This document shows positions 43,133 through 54,852 of a stretch of DNA of 64,000 bases, one piece after another; the stretch's first letter is position 1, and each line of letters begins with the position of its first letter. Made by a program: the position numbers and the translations under genes. This stretch comes from Catonia carolina. Lineage: Eukaryota > Arthropoda > Insecta > Hemiptera > Achilidae. The notes beneath the pieces are model-generated. The model did not search any database, was not told where the DNA came from, and saw only the letters and a program-made list of their open reading frames with translations. The stretch is from NCBI GenBank assembly GCA_035578175.1, contig JAQMRL010000001.1, positions 371,249,720 through 371,313,719 on the forward strand, given 5' to 3'.

Positions 43133-44036
43133 TTTTTATTTTCTCTTGCCTATATGAATACATAGGAAGGAAAGTATTGTTTTCATGTTGATTTATCAAA
43201 ATCGAGTTTTCACTGGATCTGCACGTTTTCAGAACCCCTGAACCCAAAAAACATGTTTTTAGCGATTGGTCTGTGTGCAAACAAAATATGTCATGAATGG
43301 AATATCGTATGAAGTTGAAACTTGAAACTTAAGTTAGGTACTACTAGAGGACCAAACACAAACATTTTCATCAAAATCAATCAACCGGAAGTTTATTCGT
43401 GTGTGTCATTTTTCACTTCTTCGTGAATTCCTCAAAAACGGCTCTTACGATTTTTTTAAAAATCCCTTCATTTAGGTACTATATTATTGTTATATGCTAC
43501 AAGATAGGGTAGGCACCATGTCGGCTGAAATTCTTGGGGAGGCTGTACTCTCATAGAAAAAATGGTTTTTTATAAGATTGCGGCCTTAAAATGCATTTTA
43601 GCACAAAAGTGTATATAATAAAAGTTGTAGACAATTTTAAAATCTACAACTTTTATTGCAAACATTTCTTTGTATAACGCTTAGTTTAGCGGTGATTTGT
43701 GATTTTGTGTTTTCTTTCACGAAAATGTGTTAAAAAATGGATTTTTTAAGATTTCAGCCTTAGTACATTTTATAACAAAAGTGTATGTAATAAAATTTAT
43801 AAAAAATTAAAAGATCTACAACTTTTGTTTTAAACATTTTTTCTACAGAGCCAAGTTTAGCATGAAAAAGTGATTTTCCGTATTATTAAGCCAAACTTAG
43901 GTTGATTTTCATTTTGCATCATTCACTCATGATTAAAATTAGGTTTTTTTTTGTTTATTTCTAATGTTAGGTTATATTGTTCATTATTTGCATTGGCAAG
44001 AGAAAGTTGTGTGAGTGTTTGCACCTGATTTTTTTT
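43133..44036. repeat. repeat family B, full-length copy
   Basis: Starts tctcttgcctatatgaatac, ends ggcaagagaaagttgtgtga then gtgtttgcacc. ACTTTCTCTTGCC-type sequence stands inverted at the two ends. Homologous to 57395-58352 and the split copy 50797-54040. It ends 22 bp from the donor of the following HGSNAT exon. Confidence 0.75.
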
Positions 44037-44058
44037 TAACTGCTATGAGAACACTAAC

Positions 44059-44171
44059 CTGGATAAATAAATGGTGCACCATTCCAACATTTGCAACGAT
44101 CAATAAGGAAGTATAATAAACTGAGTAATATGAACGCCAAACCACTTGTTATTAATACAAATGAAACAGAC
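44059..44171 (-). CDS. HGSNAT: HGSNAT-like acetyltransferase, penultimate exon
   Basis: The acceptor is ggcctgtaaatt read in reverse as aatttacag (to 44172); the donor is gttagt (44058-44053). It encodes SVSFVLITSGLAFILLSLLY and FLIDRCKCWNGAPFIYP: one membrane helix, then the loop ending in GxPFxYPG. The family has LWSLSYVTTLSSFAFFIL and W.GTPFFYPG here. Split Trp and Gly codons join its neighbours. Confidence 0.92.
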
Positions 44172-44255
44172 CTGTAAATTAAAAAAATGAAATAAATATT
44201 AACTGCAGCACAACTCAGATCCGGAATTACCTGAAACCAGATTACATGTATTAAA

Positions 44256-44478
44256 TTCAGCATTAGAGCTTTAATCATTCTGTTAAACAATGGGACATTC
44301 TTGTATATTTTTGTGTAGTATTCAGTGCAGGTTCCAGGTTTGATTCTTTTTCAAATCAGGCAGTTTCAGCATAAGAGCTTTAATCATTCTGTTAAACAAT
44401 GGAACATTGTTGTATATTTGTTGTATATTCAGTGCATATTCCAGGTTTGATTTTTTTTCAAATCAGGCAGTTTCAGCA
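44256..44478. repeat. ~109-bp tandem duplication
   Basis: Two units starting ttcagcattagagctttaat (44256) and ttcagcataagagctttaat (44365), about 90% alike, ending at a third ttcagca. Confidence 0.9.
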
Positions 44479-45059
44479 CTCATTTTCATTTGTCACCATT
44501 CACAGCCTTAGCATTAATGTAAAAAACAGTCAGATGTAAAATGAAAAATTGAACAATTCTGATTATATTTTGATGTTCTGTATAAAAATCACTATACATA
44601 AAGACAAAGAATTAACATTTACATAATCCAGGGTAAAGAATTGGGAATAACATTGTGGGTTTACAAGGTAACATCAGCTGCTATTAAATAAAATGGTCTT
44701 CTCAGAAGTATTTCTGTGTCATTTTGGGGCATTTTAGACACTGCTAAGTTATTCAGTAAGTTTTTTTACAACCCTCATCCTCAACAATCTTTTACTGTAG
44801 GCCATTCTTCTCCACATCCATTCTGCTTTTCATTGTCATTGAAGCATTTAAACTAATTCGTAATCTGTTACATTTGTTTGAAATCATAGAAGAGTTAATT
44901 TTTGGGAATTAAAATTGGAACTTACACAATACCTTTTTAACCTCCAAACATAAAAACATTTCTTCTGACTTGATTGTTCTGAGGAACATGAGTTACTATA
45001 ATAGAACATAAAGCTTTAAGAGATGGGAACAGGGATACTATATCGGAAAATATCCATGA
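44479..45059. other. nothing recognised
   Basis: AT-rich HGSNAT intron sequence. Confidence 0.35.
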
Positions 45060-45063
45060 TTAA

Positions 45064-45551
45064 GGGGTCACTTCTCGAAAAATTATGATTTTTTTGTTTT
45101 TTGATGCATCATGTAGAGTTTGAAATTTCCTCTAAAAAATTGGGTAAATATATTTCTAAAATAATTATAAATATTTTTTTCGTTAACCTCAACAACTGGT
45201 CCAACTTCTAACTCCGAAACAAAAAATGGCTGTTTCCAAAAGTTAGGTCTTTTTATCGCATTTGTACATTTTTCTCAGGACCTACTGAAGATATTTGCGT
45301 GAATTTTTGTTTGTTTGAAAAATTCATTCTTTCTGCATATTCTGAACGTTGAAAAATTTAAATTTATTAAAAATTAATTGTTTATTAAATTTTAAAATTA
45401 TCACCAAAAGGTTTTTGAAAAATTTACTTCATCAATTTAAACATTTCTTATGCTCAAAATATGCACAAAAAATGATATAAAAGACAAAAAAAAGTTCCTG
45501 AGAAAAAGGTACAAACGTTAACATTGTGAAGTACAGGGATATGTGACCCCC
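45064..45551. mobile_element. piggyBac-like MITE
   Basis: TTAA on both sides (45060-45063, 45552-45555). Ends GGGGTCAC...GTGACCCCC. 488 bp, AT-rich, no coding. TTAA targets and G/C-run termini suggest the piggyBac superfamily. Confidence 0.7.
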
Positions 45552-45555
45552 TTAA

Positions 45556-46007
45556 TTGACACTATTTCAGCATACACAAAGCATATATTGATATTATTCA
45601 GCATACATGATACTCAGATGTCTACAACTTCTAGTATCATTAAATCATTTTAATAAATGTTAATAATTAACATATTTCTTAGCGTGAGCTTTAATCTTAG
45701 AATATTCGTCCTCTTTACCCCTCTTGAGCAGCACTTGTGTACTTATCACTTCCCCTCATATAGTCACACATTCAAATGAAGTAAGTGACCGGATAATTAT
45801 ATAATTGTTGAGTGCCACAGTAATTCTTTAAAAGTATTTTTAATGATTTTCCTAAAACCCTGAATACAAGAACTACCATGTAGTGTAATTCGTCTTAATT
45901 AAAATGTCTATAAATTTGTGGGTCTCTGCTGTGTTGGTGACAAATGACCATCATAAATATGCTTCACAATGAATAAAATAATTGTGCTAATAATAAATAT
46001 AACAAAC
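45556..46007. other. nothing recognised
   Basis: HGSNAT intron sequence up to the donor at 46007. Confidence 0.35.
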
Positions 46008-46194
46008 CATAAATCTTTATTTATTGGAATCCATCCACCTTCGATGCGACATTGGCATAAAACTAGTCCAATAACTATACAGAGAATTCCCCATATTAAC
46101 CATCGCCTAAGTTTATCTTTAAAGCACTGATGGTATATTAATATTGCTCCAGCTTGTACACCAAGAAATACTTGGAAAATTGAAGTAAGACAAC
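46008..46194 (-). CDS. HGSNAT: HGSNAT-like acetyltransferase, exon with two membrane helices
   Basis: The acceptor is ttgttaaacag (to 46195) and the donor gtttgt (46007-46002). It encodes CLTSIFQVFLGVQAGAILIY, HQCFKDKLRRWLIWGILCIV, IGLVLCQCRIEGGWIPINKD and L. This matches SIVMAFLGVQAGKIL and GFIPVNKNLW in the family: membrane helix, basic loop, second helix and the lumenal P.NK.LW motif. Both split codons (Gly, Trp) fit. Confidence 0.94.
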
Positions 46195-46228
46195 CTGTTT
46201 AACAAAATACATGTGATTAATAAGTGAA

Positions 46229-46395
46229 AAAGGCTGCCTCTATAGTGTAGTGGTAGGACGCTAGACTACAACACGAAGGTCCTAGGTTCGATTCCCACCT
46301 AGAGCCTAAAGATTATTACAAGTCAAAACTATTCCAGTTACTGTTGCTAACAACCAAGCTGTTGATGCGACTTAAGAAACTAAAAAAAACCATTA
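46229..46395 (+). repeat. tRNA-derived SINE
   Basis: The head gcctctatagtgtagtggta has an A box, and ggttcgattcc is a canonical B box. The 71-nt head pairs 6 of 7 acceptor bases and the D stem, but its anticodon and T stems do not pair, so it is not a functional tRNA. The tail ends aagaaactaaaaaaa. Confidence 0.7.
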
Positions 46396-46580
46396 AGTGA
46401 AGAGACAACTAAAGTACTAGTAATATTTAAAAATATGATTTACAATATTATTCTGTAATTACAATTGTGCACGTTCTCTTGAGGGTAGCTAACAATTTAG
46501 CCAACTTTCACTGATGAAGATTCTGTAATTTATTGTTACAACTTCATCAGCTACCCAGCCTCAAATTAATTTCTCATGTA

Positions 46581-47873
46581 CGAGAGTTGCCTTTTATATT
46601 TCGGGAATGGATAATACTGGTGCTGCAATCTGTTAGCCAATATCATTATCTTAAAGTTTGACTTTTTTTCGATAGATTGCACTCTGTTTCGCTTGTACAG
46701 TCCATTGTTGCGTTGTTTAGTAGAGACTTGAAATTGTTATCTCGGTCAAAATTTGGTGTTAAGTAGTGAACATTTTCGTCCAATTATTTTTTACAACTTT
46801 CGACGGGATTATCTCAACAACAGTGCACCAATGAACTTAATTCGACAATTAGCGATGAAGCACCATTAAAACCACTGTATATTGGTGGTATACAAATTCA
46901 ATCGTGGCCGTGGTTCGCTCAGTGATGAATTTCGCGAAGGTCATCCAAAATTGGTTGTTGTTCAAAAAAATGTTGATGCTGTGCGTGAACTGATTATGCA
47001 AGATCATCATAAAACATATCGTGAGATTACGGCATCCTTGGGCATTAGTAGGACCTGTATACATTCAATATTGCATGAACATTTAGGCACCAGGAAGATT
47101 TGTTCATGTTGGATTCCCCATAATTTGACAATCGCTCAGAAAAAGGCTCGTGTCGATTGGTCAAAAGAAATGCACAAGCAATACAATAGTGGTGCTTCAA
47201 AACGCGTTTATGACATAGTCCCATGTGACGAATCATGGATATATGCCAATGAACCCGAACCTAAACAGCAGTCGACCGTATGGGTCTTTCAAGATGAGCC
47301 AAATCAAGTCCCACAAAAGTTGTTCGTGCACGAAGCACCTCCAAGCAAATGGTCGCTTGTTTTTTTGGAAAAACCGGGGATGTGGGAACTGTACCACTAG
47401 TGGAACGTCAGACGGTCAATTCTGAATGGTACACAACCATTTGTTTGCCAGAAGTATTTGGAAAAATAAGGAAAACCAACCCCCGAAGACGAATCATTCT
47501 CCACCAGGACAAAGCGAGCTCTCATACATTGGTTGAAACAATGAACTTTTTGAGAAATAAACAAATCGAATTGATGGGCCATCCCCCCATACAGCCCTGA
47601 TTTGGCACCCAATGACTCCTTCTTATTCCCGCTCATCAAAAATAAATTAAGAGGTCAACGTTTTTCGACACCTGAAGAAGCAGTTAATGCATTCAAAAAG
47701 CACATTTTGGAGGTACCATAATCAGAGTGGAACAAGTGCTTCGAAAATTGGTTCAAGCGCATGAAAAAATGTATTGATCATCATGGAGAATATTTTGAAA
47801 AACAATAAAGACATTTACATTGATTAATTTGTTTTTTTGTTTTCTATTCCCGAAATATAAAAGGCAACACTCG
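46581..47873 (+). mobile_element. mariner transposon with broken transposase
   Basis: TA on both sides; TIRs cgagagttgccttttatatt and, inverted, cgagtgttgccttttatatt. Transposase frames: VVYKFNRGRGSLSDEFREGH, AVRELIMQDHHKTYREITAS, DIVPCDESWIYANEPEPKQQ (first catalytic Asp), then shifted QMVACFFGKTG-type sequence and RRRIILHQDKASSHT. The last part carries DLAPNDSFLFPLIKNK and FKRMKKCIDHHGEYFEKQ. Breaks: a frameshift near 47320, a C-run indel near 47585 and a stop at 47719. The second Asp region reads LHQDKASSH. Confidence 0.85.
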
Positions 47874-49408
47874 TATTAGTGTAAATGCCTCAAGATAAAA
47901 AATATAAATGTACTTTAATAAATACTAACAAAATAATGAGAAGGCTTTTGTTAAAACAATGAGACAAAGTTAATTAATAGGGCTGGATAATCAATACCTA
48001 TGTCTTTTGTGTGAGTCCAGTTTTTACAAAATAAATACATAAAAGTAAAAAATATAGTTTTGTCGTGTACCTTTGATGACAAAAACAGTTTTGAAATTTA
48101 TTCGATGGTTTTAGAGAGAATGCCAAATGTGAGGAAAAATTGTGAATTTAGCTTAATTAGTAAATAACATACTGCTTAGTTAGGGTTATTGTATGTTCCA
48201 GACACTTCTTAACCAAAGGCAATTCACTGGATGGATGAAAAGACCAAAACTGTCCAGGCATTTAGTCTCTACTAAATAATCGCATTAGCATAAATAATTT
48301 TTTTATGAGAAAGTGTAAATGATCTTCTGACCATTTCTGACTAATTGTGCACATTTCGTCAAACTCAGCTTAAATCAGGAAAGCTGTGCAGCAGTGCTGA
48401 AAGTTGTTTATGTTGCATGCATGTATTGCTTGGGTCTCAGCTCCGTGTAGTTGGAAGGAATGCAGTGTGTTGTTATAGTACTTGGGGAATGAAAGAGTGT
48501 TAGTAGTGTTTCACTGTTGCTCCATTTGTAATGGTAGCGTGTACTAATTAGACTAAAAAAATATTCTTATCATCCGATGCATTAATTTAACAAATACCTA
48601 CCAGGTTATTAACTTGGTCGGATTCATAATATTTAACTTACCAATTTACATCAAAATATGTAAATAAATAAATGTAATAAATACAAACAAATATATGTTA
48701 AATACGGAAAGTTTGAATGCGAATGTTTTGTATCAGCGTAATACAACAATCTTTCTCCCAGTATGCGTCACTCATTCATTATACCTCACCTGTACCCATT
48801 ACCTCGCAACTACATGGAGCTTGGAACTGCACAATATATTCTCTCTCCTTTGTCTCGTACGCTAAGTACAATAAACAATTTGAAAATTCATATTCCATAA
48901 TTGAAGAAGTATCTTAGTAAAAAGTTAATTAAATTTTTGAAAAAGATTTTTATTTAACATCTACCTACATTTTTAATCCAAATTTAACAACTTATTAGCA
49001 CAAATAATCAGAAAATCAAATTTTGTAATAAATTATTTACCTTACACAAATATCATATGTCCTGGGTTTTTGCTGTCACTGATCTAGGTTTGCTATAAAA
49101 AAAATATGATAACCCTATTCTTATTCTTTGAAACATTGATGGTACATTATGACATAAACATTCCGTTAATAGGCAATATTTTATTAATCTGAGAGTGTAG
49201 ATCAAACATAATTACATATAATTTTAGAGGACAGAACTTCAAATTTTGTAGAAAAATAGAGTAGAAAAGAAATAGTTCTTAAAATTTGAAAAGATGTGAA
49301 AGAACCAATAAATTAACAAAATTTAGAAACAGTGTACAAACTTAAAATTAATGGAATTCATACAATAATTTATTTTAAGTCTTAATATTTTATTTAAATT
49401 TTACATAC
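47874..49408. other. AT-rich intron, nothing recognised
   Basis: No exon, RNA gene or repeat match found in this 1.5-kb stretch. Confidence 0.35.
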
Positions 49409-49578
49409 CCAGAATTCCTTCTGGATCGAAAGGTTCTGATTTATACACATAGCGTGTAGAAGGATGCTTGAAAATATGATCTGAACCAAGTACCAACTTA
49501 TCAACATATCCTGCGACTCCTCCAGTACAATTTTTGTAGATTCCATCATCTTGAATACCTCCTGGTCCCAAGTAACCT
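49409..49578 (-). CDS. HGSNAT: HGSNAT-like acetyltransferase, exon with lumenal catalytic loop
   Basis: The acceptor is tatttaacttcag (to 49579) and the donor gtatgt (49408-49403). It encodes [56 protein letters not shown]. The family motif GYLGPGG......NCTGGAAGYIDRLLLG.DH....P....Y....YDPEGILG is complete. It includes the NCT glycosylation site and the DH dipeptide whose His I take to be the active-site His of the human enzyme. Split codons on both sides. Confidence 0.96.
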
Positions 49579-49650
49579 CTGAAGTTAAATACTATTAAAA
49601 TTTAAATACTGTACATATAAACTAATATTTAAAAAATATATAAATCCAAT

Positions 49651-50044
49651 GTTGTTTAGGTCATCAGCCGAAAGGCTGGTTTGAACCTGTAGAGGTTTCA
49701 TTAAGTAAAACGAGGAGTCAGGTGGTTTACCATTGCCTTCCTCACTGAATGGAAAAGTACACTTATCAGCATGCCGTGCCCTCTGAAAAGCACATATTTT
49801 CCACTCTGCAAATGACACCTTCACTTCATTCACCACAGGGTCTGGCTGTATAATGAAATTCATTACTTTCAGAGGAGATAACTCTGATTAGTGTCTTTTA
49901 CACCTCTACCTCTTCTGTTCTTAAATGATTCAGTCATTTAATTGGTTGACCATGTGACAAGAAACAGAACTATTTATTTTAGCCCTGCAACTAACAGATT
50001 GAGTGTAAATAATTTGACACTCCACCTGTCTGTTATGAGCAGAT
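49651..50044 (+). repeat. SINE-like family A, full copy
   Basis: From tgttgtttaggtcatcagcc to ctgtctgttatgagcagata. Starts about 70 bp from the exon at 49409-49578. Confidence 0.8.
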
Positions 50045-50796
50045 AAATCCAATATTAACCTGAAACTTAAGGTTTTTTATTTAGAAAATGCTAGTACAAA
50101 TAGCAATGTATTTGTTTATGGGTTCCCTGACTTAATGGAGGACATTAATTATAAATTTCAATTAATACGTACAATAATTTCCTCATTACAGTTTGTACGG
50201 CAAGTGAAAACAAAGAACCTATCCTGTGCAGACATATATGCTTACCAGCTTCTCATAGTTCAACCTGAGTAACTGGTTGATTGGTTCATGGCAGAACTAC
50301 TGAAAACACTTATTACTGGTCAGTTATGCAAACATAAAACAGTAGATCCAACATTAAATAGGCCTTTGGGCCAGCCCAGTCAGTAGGTAGAAAGTCGCTA
50401 TTATTTGTTACGTAACACCGGTTGGGCAAGCGGCTTTGTATGGTGACCAGTTGACAGCCATCCATGTACAAACTCTACTGGTGGTCCCTGTTCAAACTCA
50501 TGTCTAATCTACGTCAAAAAATACAGCAAAAAGCAGCGATCAAATCGGGTAGTTGTCATCAATGTACAGTTCACGATAACAAATAAAAATAAAAAAAAAA
50601 CATTACATTGTTCAGCAAGGGATTACAGTGAGCACATAATAACAGGTAATTTTGAGTTTACAATGAAAATGCAGTAAACATATCTTAAAGTAAATTACCA
50701 AGATATATTCAATTACAATAAGTGTATAACGTTGTCTTAACTACTCTGTTTTTTTAAATTTTTTGTTGACCATCTGTGATCCACCATATTTAATTT
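50045..50796. other. nothing recognised
   Basis: AT-rich intron sequence. Confidence 0.35.
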
Positions 50797-51260
50797 AACT
50801 TTCTACTTCCTTTTGCGTATATGAATATTTATAGGAAGGAAAGTATTGCTTTCATGTCAATTTTTTGAAATCGAGTTTTCACCACATCAACACGTTTTCA
50901 GACCCCCTGAACCCAAAAAACATGTTTTTAGCGATTGGTGTGTGTGTGTGAACAGAATATCTCAAAAATGGAAAATCGTACGAACTTGAAACTTAAAACT
51001 GAAGTTAGATACCACTAGAGGACCCGACACAAATATTTTCATCAAAATCGGTCAACCAGAAGTAGTAGTTTATTCGTGTCATTTATCACTTTTTTCCGAT
51101 TTTCTCAAAAACGGCTAATACAATTTTTTTTAAAATCACCTTATGTACTCAATTTTTTATGCTCTACAAGATAGGGTAGACGGCTTGCCTGCTGAAATTC
51201 TTGGGGAGGTTGTTTTCTCGTAAAAAAATTGTTTTTTTAAGATAGCGATTTTAATATGTA

Positions 51261-52584
51261 CGAGGGGGTACCCAAAAGAAACCGGAATTATTTTTTAAAA
51301 CTATTTATTTTTAATTTTTTTACAAAAGAACCTTATCCCCTTCAAAATACTCTCCATTACAACTAATACATTTGTCCCACCGGTGCTTCCACTGTTCAAA
51401 ACATTTTTTGTACTCCTCTTCAGTGATGGCTGCCAGCTCATCCGTCGTTTTTTTTCTTGACATCATCAACGTTGTTAAATCGGAGACCTTTCATGCCCCT
51501 TTTCATGCGTGGGAACAAGAAAAAATCACACGGAGCCAGATCGGGTGAGTACGGTGTGTGTGGTAGCAAAACCATGCCGTTTTTCGCCAAAAACTGGGTA
51601 ACCGAGATTGCCGTGTGTGCAGGCGCGTTGTCGTGGTGGAAAAACCAGTCCCCTGTCTGCCACAAATTAGGTCTTTTACGACGAATGCTGTTTCGTAGTC
51701 TTCTTAACACTTCAAGATAAAAAGCTTGATTTACCGTCTGGCCTGGTGGAACGAACTCTGAATGGACAATTCCCCTCACATCAAAAAAACAAATCAGCAT
51801 TGTTTTGATGTTCGATCTGACTTGACGACTTTTTTTTGGTCGGGGTGATAATGAAGTCTTCCATTGACTGGATTGTTGTTTGGTTTCTGGGTCGTACCCA
51901 TAGCACCAAGACTCGTCACCCGTAATGATCTTTGACATGAAATCTGGATCAGTTTCAAGCTGTTGGTTCAAATCACTACACGTTTCAATTCGACGTTCCT
52001 TTTGAGTGTCTGTCAGAACCTGAGGCACAAACTTGGCAGCGACTCTTTTCATTGTCAAGTCTTCTGTTAAAATGTGTTGGACTGAGCTCCAAGATAACCC
52101 ACTAACCTGTGATATTTGGTCAATGGTCTGTCGTCGGTCTGTTCGTACAATTTCTTTCATTTTCACAATATTTTCGTCTGTTCGGGAAGTCGACGGTCGT
52201 CCAGAACGAGGTTTGTTCTCAATCGACATGTCGCCATTTTTAAAGCGCAAAAACCACTCGTACACTTGGGTTTTTCCAATAGCGTCGTCTTTGTAAGCTG
52301 TGTTCAACATTACAACTGTTTCCGCGGCGTTTTTACCGAGCAAGAAGCAAAATTTCACAGCCGCACGTTGTTCATTAAAACTTGCCATCATGAAAAACGA
52401 CACGAGCACAAAACAGCACTAGCGAGAACAATCACTGCACGAGAACAGAACAAGCTAGATCAACGAACAAAATGGCATTGAACTGGCAATGAGTAGCGCT
52501 ACAAGCAGCCTAGTGGCGGGAATTTGTACTGCACAAGCTCTGCCCACAGCAGAGCTATTCCGGATACTTTTGGGTACCCCCTCG
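51261..52584 (-). mobile_element. near-intact mariner transposon
   Basis: TA duplicated (51259-51260, 52585-52586). TIRs cgagggggtacccaaaagaa and, inverted, cgagggggtacccaaaagta, then ccgga on both sides. 1324 bp. Carries one transposase gene on the minus strand. Inserted in repeat family B within an HGSNAT intron. The relic at 3551-4467 belongs to a related lineage. Confidence 0.92.
51320..52388 (-). pseudogene. mariner transposase with a single frameshift
   Basis: Minus strand from MASFNEQRAAVKF (ATG at 52388; an upstream in-frame ATG at 52409 is less family-like) to the TAA at 51320. The HTH region carries GRPSTSRTDENI. The DDE triad is in DD34D spacing: ITGDESWCYGYD (D158), HHDNAPAHT (D253), PDLAPCDFFLFP (D288). 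Only one lesion is visible: an 8-base T run (plus strand 51448-51455) that throws the frame near residue 313. Beyond it the next frame reads the family's C-terminus through to the stop. Total length fits about 355 residues. Function: cut-and-paste transposition into TA sites; this copy is probably inactive unless the base is a sequence error. Confidence 0.88.
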
Positions 52585-52616
52585 TATTGTAGCGTAAAAA
52601 TATATTTATAATAAAA

Positions 52617-53642
52617 TGTAATATAGTGAATATTGAGAGAAATTTTTCTGTTTTGTGTTATTTCTTTAGTAATAAATTAATCTTATTATATAGTAAGGAA
52701 TTTATCATATGCAACGCACGAGTCGGGATTCCAGGAATTTGCAAGTTGGTGTTGCGTTTCACTGGCTGGGTCGGGCGGCGGGGGGAAGAGCGCAATGCGA
52801 GCGCGTCCCCCCTCGTCCTGTGACTGAGCGAGGGAAACTGCAGCCGGCTATTCATTCATGTAAGAGTTGTATTGACGTTGAGTTAAATGTCAGTTGTGAA
52901 TAGTCATAAAAGATTTAAGTGCCGTCCGTATTCCGGAAGTCGCTTCTCCCCGTGAGTTGATGATTTGTGTATTTTCGGTCGTAAGTACGGGGTTTGTCTG
53001 TGCGAGTTGGATTGAAAATTAGTTTTGTGTGTGTTTTTATCATGAGGCGTATAACGAGCCCGATGTTCGTAAGGCTCCTGGTCGGGCTGTATGGGCAGGT
53101 GAGTGCAAAAGATTGATTTAGTTAAATTCCTGGGATTCTGACTCGGCTATAAGATTTAACATTCAAAATATGGAATTATATTATGTAGTATAGGAAAGGT
53201 CTAAATTTCGCTTAGTTTATAATTTTATGTATTTTTATACTAATGTTAGGTATTTTTATGAGACCTTTTGTAGATCAGTAATATTTGCTGTGGGTTTCTT
53301 GTATGATTACGATGACTTGCCTCGAGTCAATTAAAAGTTTTAGTATTTTGTAAAATTTAGGGATTGCCTAGTGTATGAAACCCAGTTAACAGTTAAGTAA
53401 TGTAAACGGAATTGAAAACTAAATTAATTATGTTGTATCAAAAGTAATTTAAAAAATACAACACGTTATTTTGAAAAATACGGGCTCTGGCCCAAGTTTG
53501 TAAAAATCTGTTAGTAGTATAAGAATGCGGGTCCTGACCCGAAATAATAATAAATCTTATTAGTAGTGGCATCTGTTGGTTGAATTCTTATTTCGAGCCG
53601 CCTATCGTCCTGTCCTTCCACTCACAGAGCGCGGGCCTTACA
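52617..53642 (+). mobile_element. solo LTR, second LTR family
   Basis: TGTAATA...CTTACA with inverted TGTAA/TTACA ends and AAAA on both sides (52613-52616, 53643-53646). Comparison with other family B copies shows it interrupts ataaaagttg. 1026 bp. It contains an AATAAA at 53549-53554, which implies plus orientation, and two small hairpins just before it (gggctctggccc 53482, cgggtcctgacccg 53528). GC-rich between 52750 and 52860. A splice-donor-like caggtgagtg lies at 53097-53106. Confidence 0.75.
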
Positions 53643-54290
53643 AAAAGTTGTAGAGAATTTAAAATTCTACAACTTTTATTTCAAACATTTTTTTGTATAA
53701 CACTTAGTTTAGTGGTAATTAGCAATTTTCTATTTTTTTTCTCATGAAAATGTGTATAAAATCGATTTTTTTAAGATTTTAGCCTAGTATGCATTTTATG
53801 ACAAAAGTAAATATAATCAAGTTTATAGAAAATAAAAAGATCTACAACTTCTATTAAGCGCATTTTTCTCTACATGCCCAGTTTAGCAAGAAAGAGTGAT
53901 TTTCTGTATTTTTAAGCCAACTGAGGTTGGTTTTCATTTTGCGTCTTTCACTCATGTTATATTACTAATGTAAGGTTATATTTTTCATTATTTGAATTGG
54001 CATAAGAAAGTCGCATGAGTGTTTTCATGAGTGAGTGAGTGAGTGAGAGTTTTCATTTCTTTGTATATAATGTTGTAGGCCTACAGTACTGCACAATCAA
54101 AGAGGCAGAAATACTGGAATGATAATGAACAATTTTACAATAGAAATTTGTTTCTTTAGCATTTTTGCTAAGGTTTGGTTCTATCTCTTCTCATAAAACA
54201 GTTTCTTAGATTATATATAAATATTTATAATGCATCCTGTAGACTACATTCAATTCTATAGTAAAAAATTTAATTTTTAAATTTTCCTTT

Positions 54291-54597
54291 ACAGTTACAG
54301 CTGGTACATCACTTGTTTTTTTACCTTTTTCTTATATAATCTTACTTTCTAATGACGTTCTGGTGGATCCACCATTATCAGAGTACATAAAATTGAAAAT
54401 TAACTTTTTAAAGTTTATTGAAATTGTCAGAACATGTTGCATCTTCAATCATTTGAGAAAAACTCTTTTAAAAGCAAGCTGAGTTTAAATTTTATGAACT
54501 CTGATGGTGTGGATCCACTGAAACATGTCAGCAGAGAGTACGATTATACATAAAAAAGGTAAAAAACAAGTGAAAACAGTAGCTATTACAGGTCTGT
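54291..54597. mobile_element. small fold-back MITE
   Basis: Inverted arms of about 100 bp: left acagttacagctgg... cacttgtttttttacctttt ...ggatccaccattatcagag; right the complement with ggatccacaccatcagag. Internal spacer about 90 bp. No coding. Target duplication not resolved. Confidence 0.7.
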
Positions 54598-54730
54598 GAA
54601 AAATTAAAAAAAATTTACAAAAGTATCTCTTAAATTATTTCTACAATAAATAAAACCTTGCTAATTATACAAGTATCCTAAATAATTAAATATAGAAATA
54701 ATAAAAAAAGTTTTATTAAAAATAACTTAC

Positions 54731-54852
54731 AGAGGGCATCCAGGCACTGGGAAATAAAATGTCAAGTAAACATGACTAGCTAGTATCAATGATATTGGAA
54801 TCCATTGAGGAAACAGTAAAATTATGTCCTTCAACTGACTTATCACACTGTT
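54731..54852 (-). CDS. HGSNAT: HGSNAT-like acetyltransferase, exon
   Basis: The acceptor is ttcctgtttag (to 54853) and the donor gtaagt (54730-54725). It encodes NSVISQLKDIILLFPQWIPI, SLILASHVYLTFYFPVPGCP and two bases of a Leu codon. This matches the family segment DI..SWPQWL..L.LE..WL.LTF.LPVPGCP: one membrane helix, then the VPGCP start of the lumenal loop. Confidence 0.94.

Larger units (their letters stand above)
50797..54040. repeat. repeat family B copy split by mariner and solo LTR
   Basis: Family B segments 50797-51258, 52587-52616 and 53643-54040 are collinear with 43133-44036. They are interrupted by the mariner 51261-52584 and the LTR 52617-53642. Ends cttttgcgtatatgaatatt and ggcataagaaagtcgcatga. 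A (gagt)n run near 54031-54048 follows. Confidence 0.75.

Noticed and set aside
46229..46299. Possible functional tRNA gene
   Set aside because: The B box is canonical and the acceptor nearly pairs, but the anticodon and T stems do not pair, and a SINE body with A-rich end follows.
46849..47064. Antisense ORFs over mariner copies (also 47397-47639, 51457-51720, 52033-52481)
   Set aside because: Shadows of transposase genes on the other strand.
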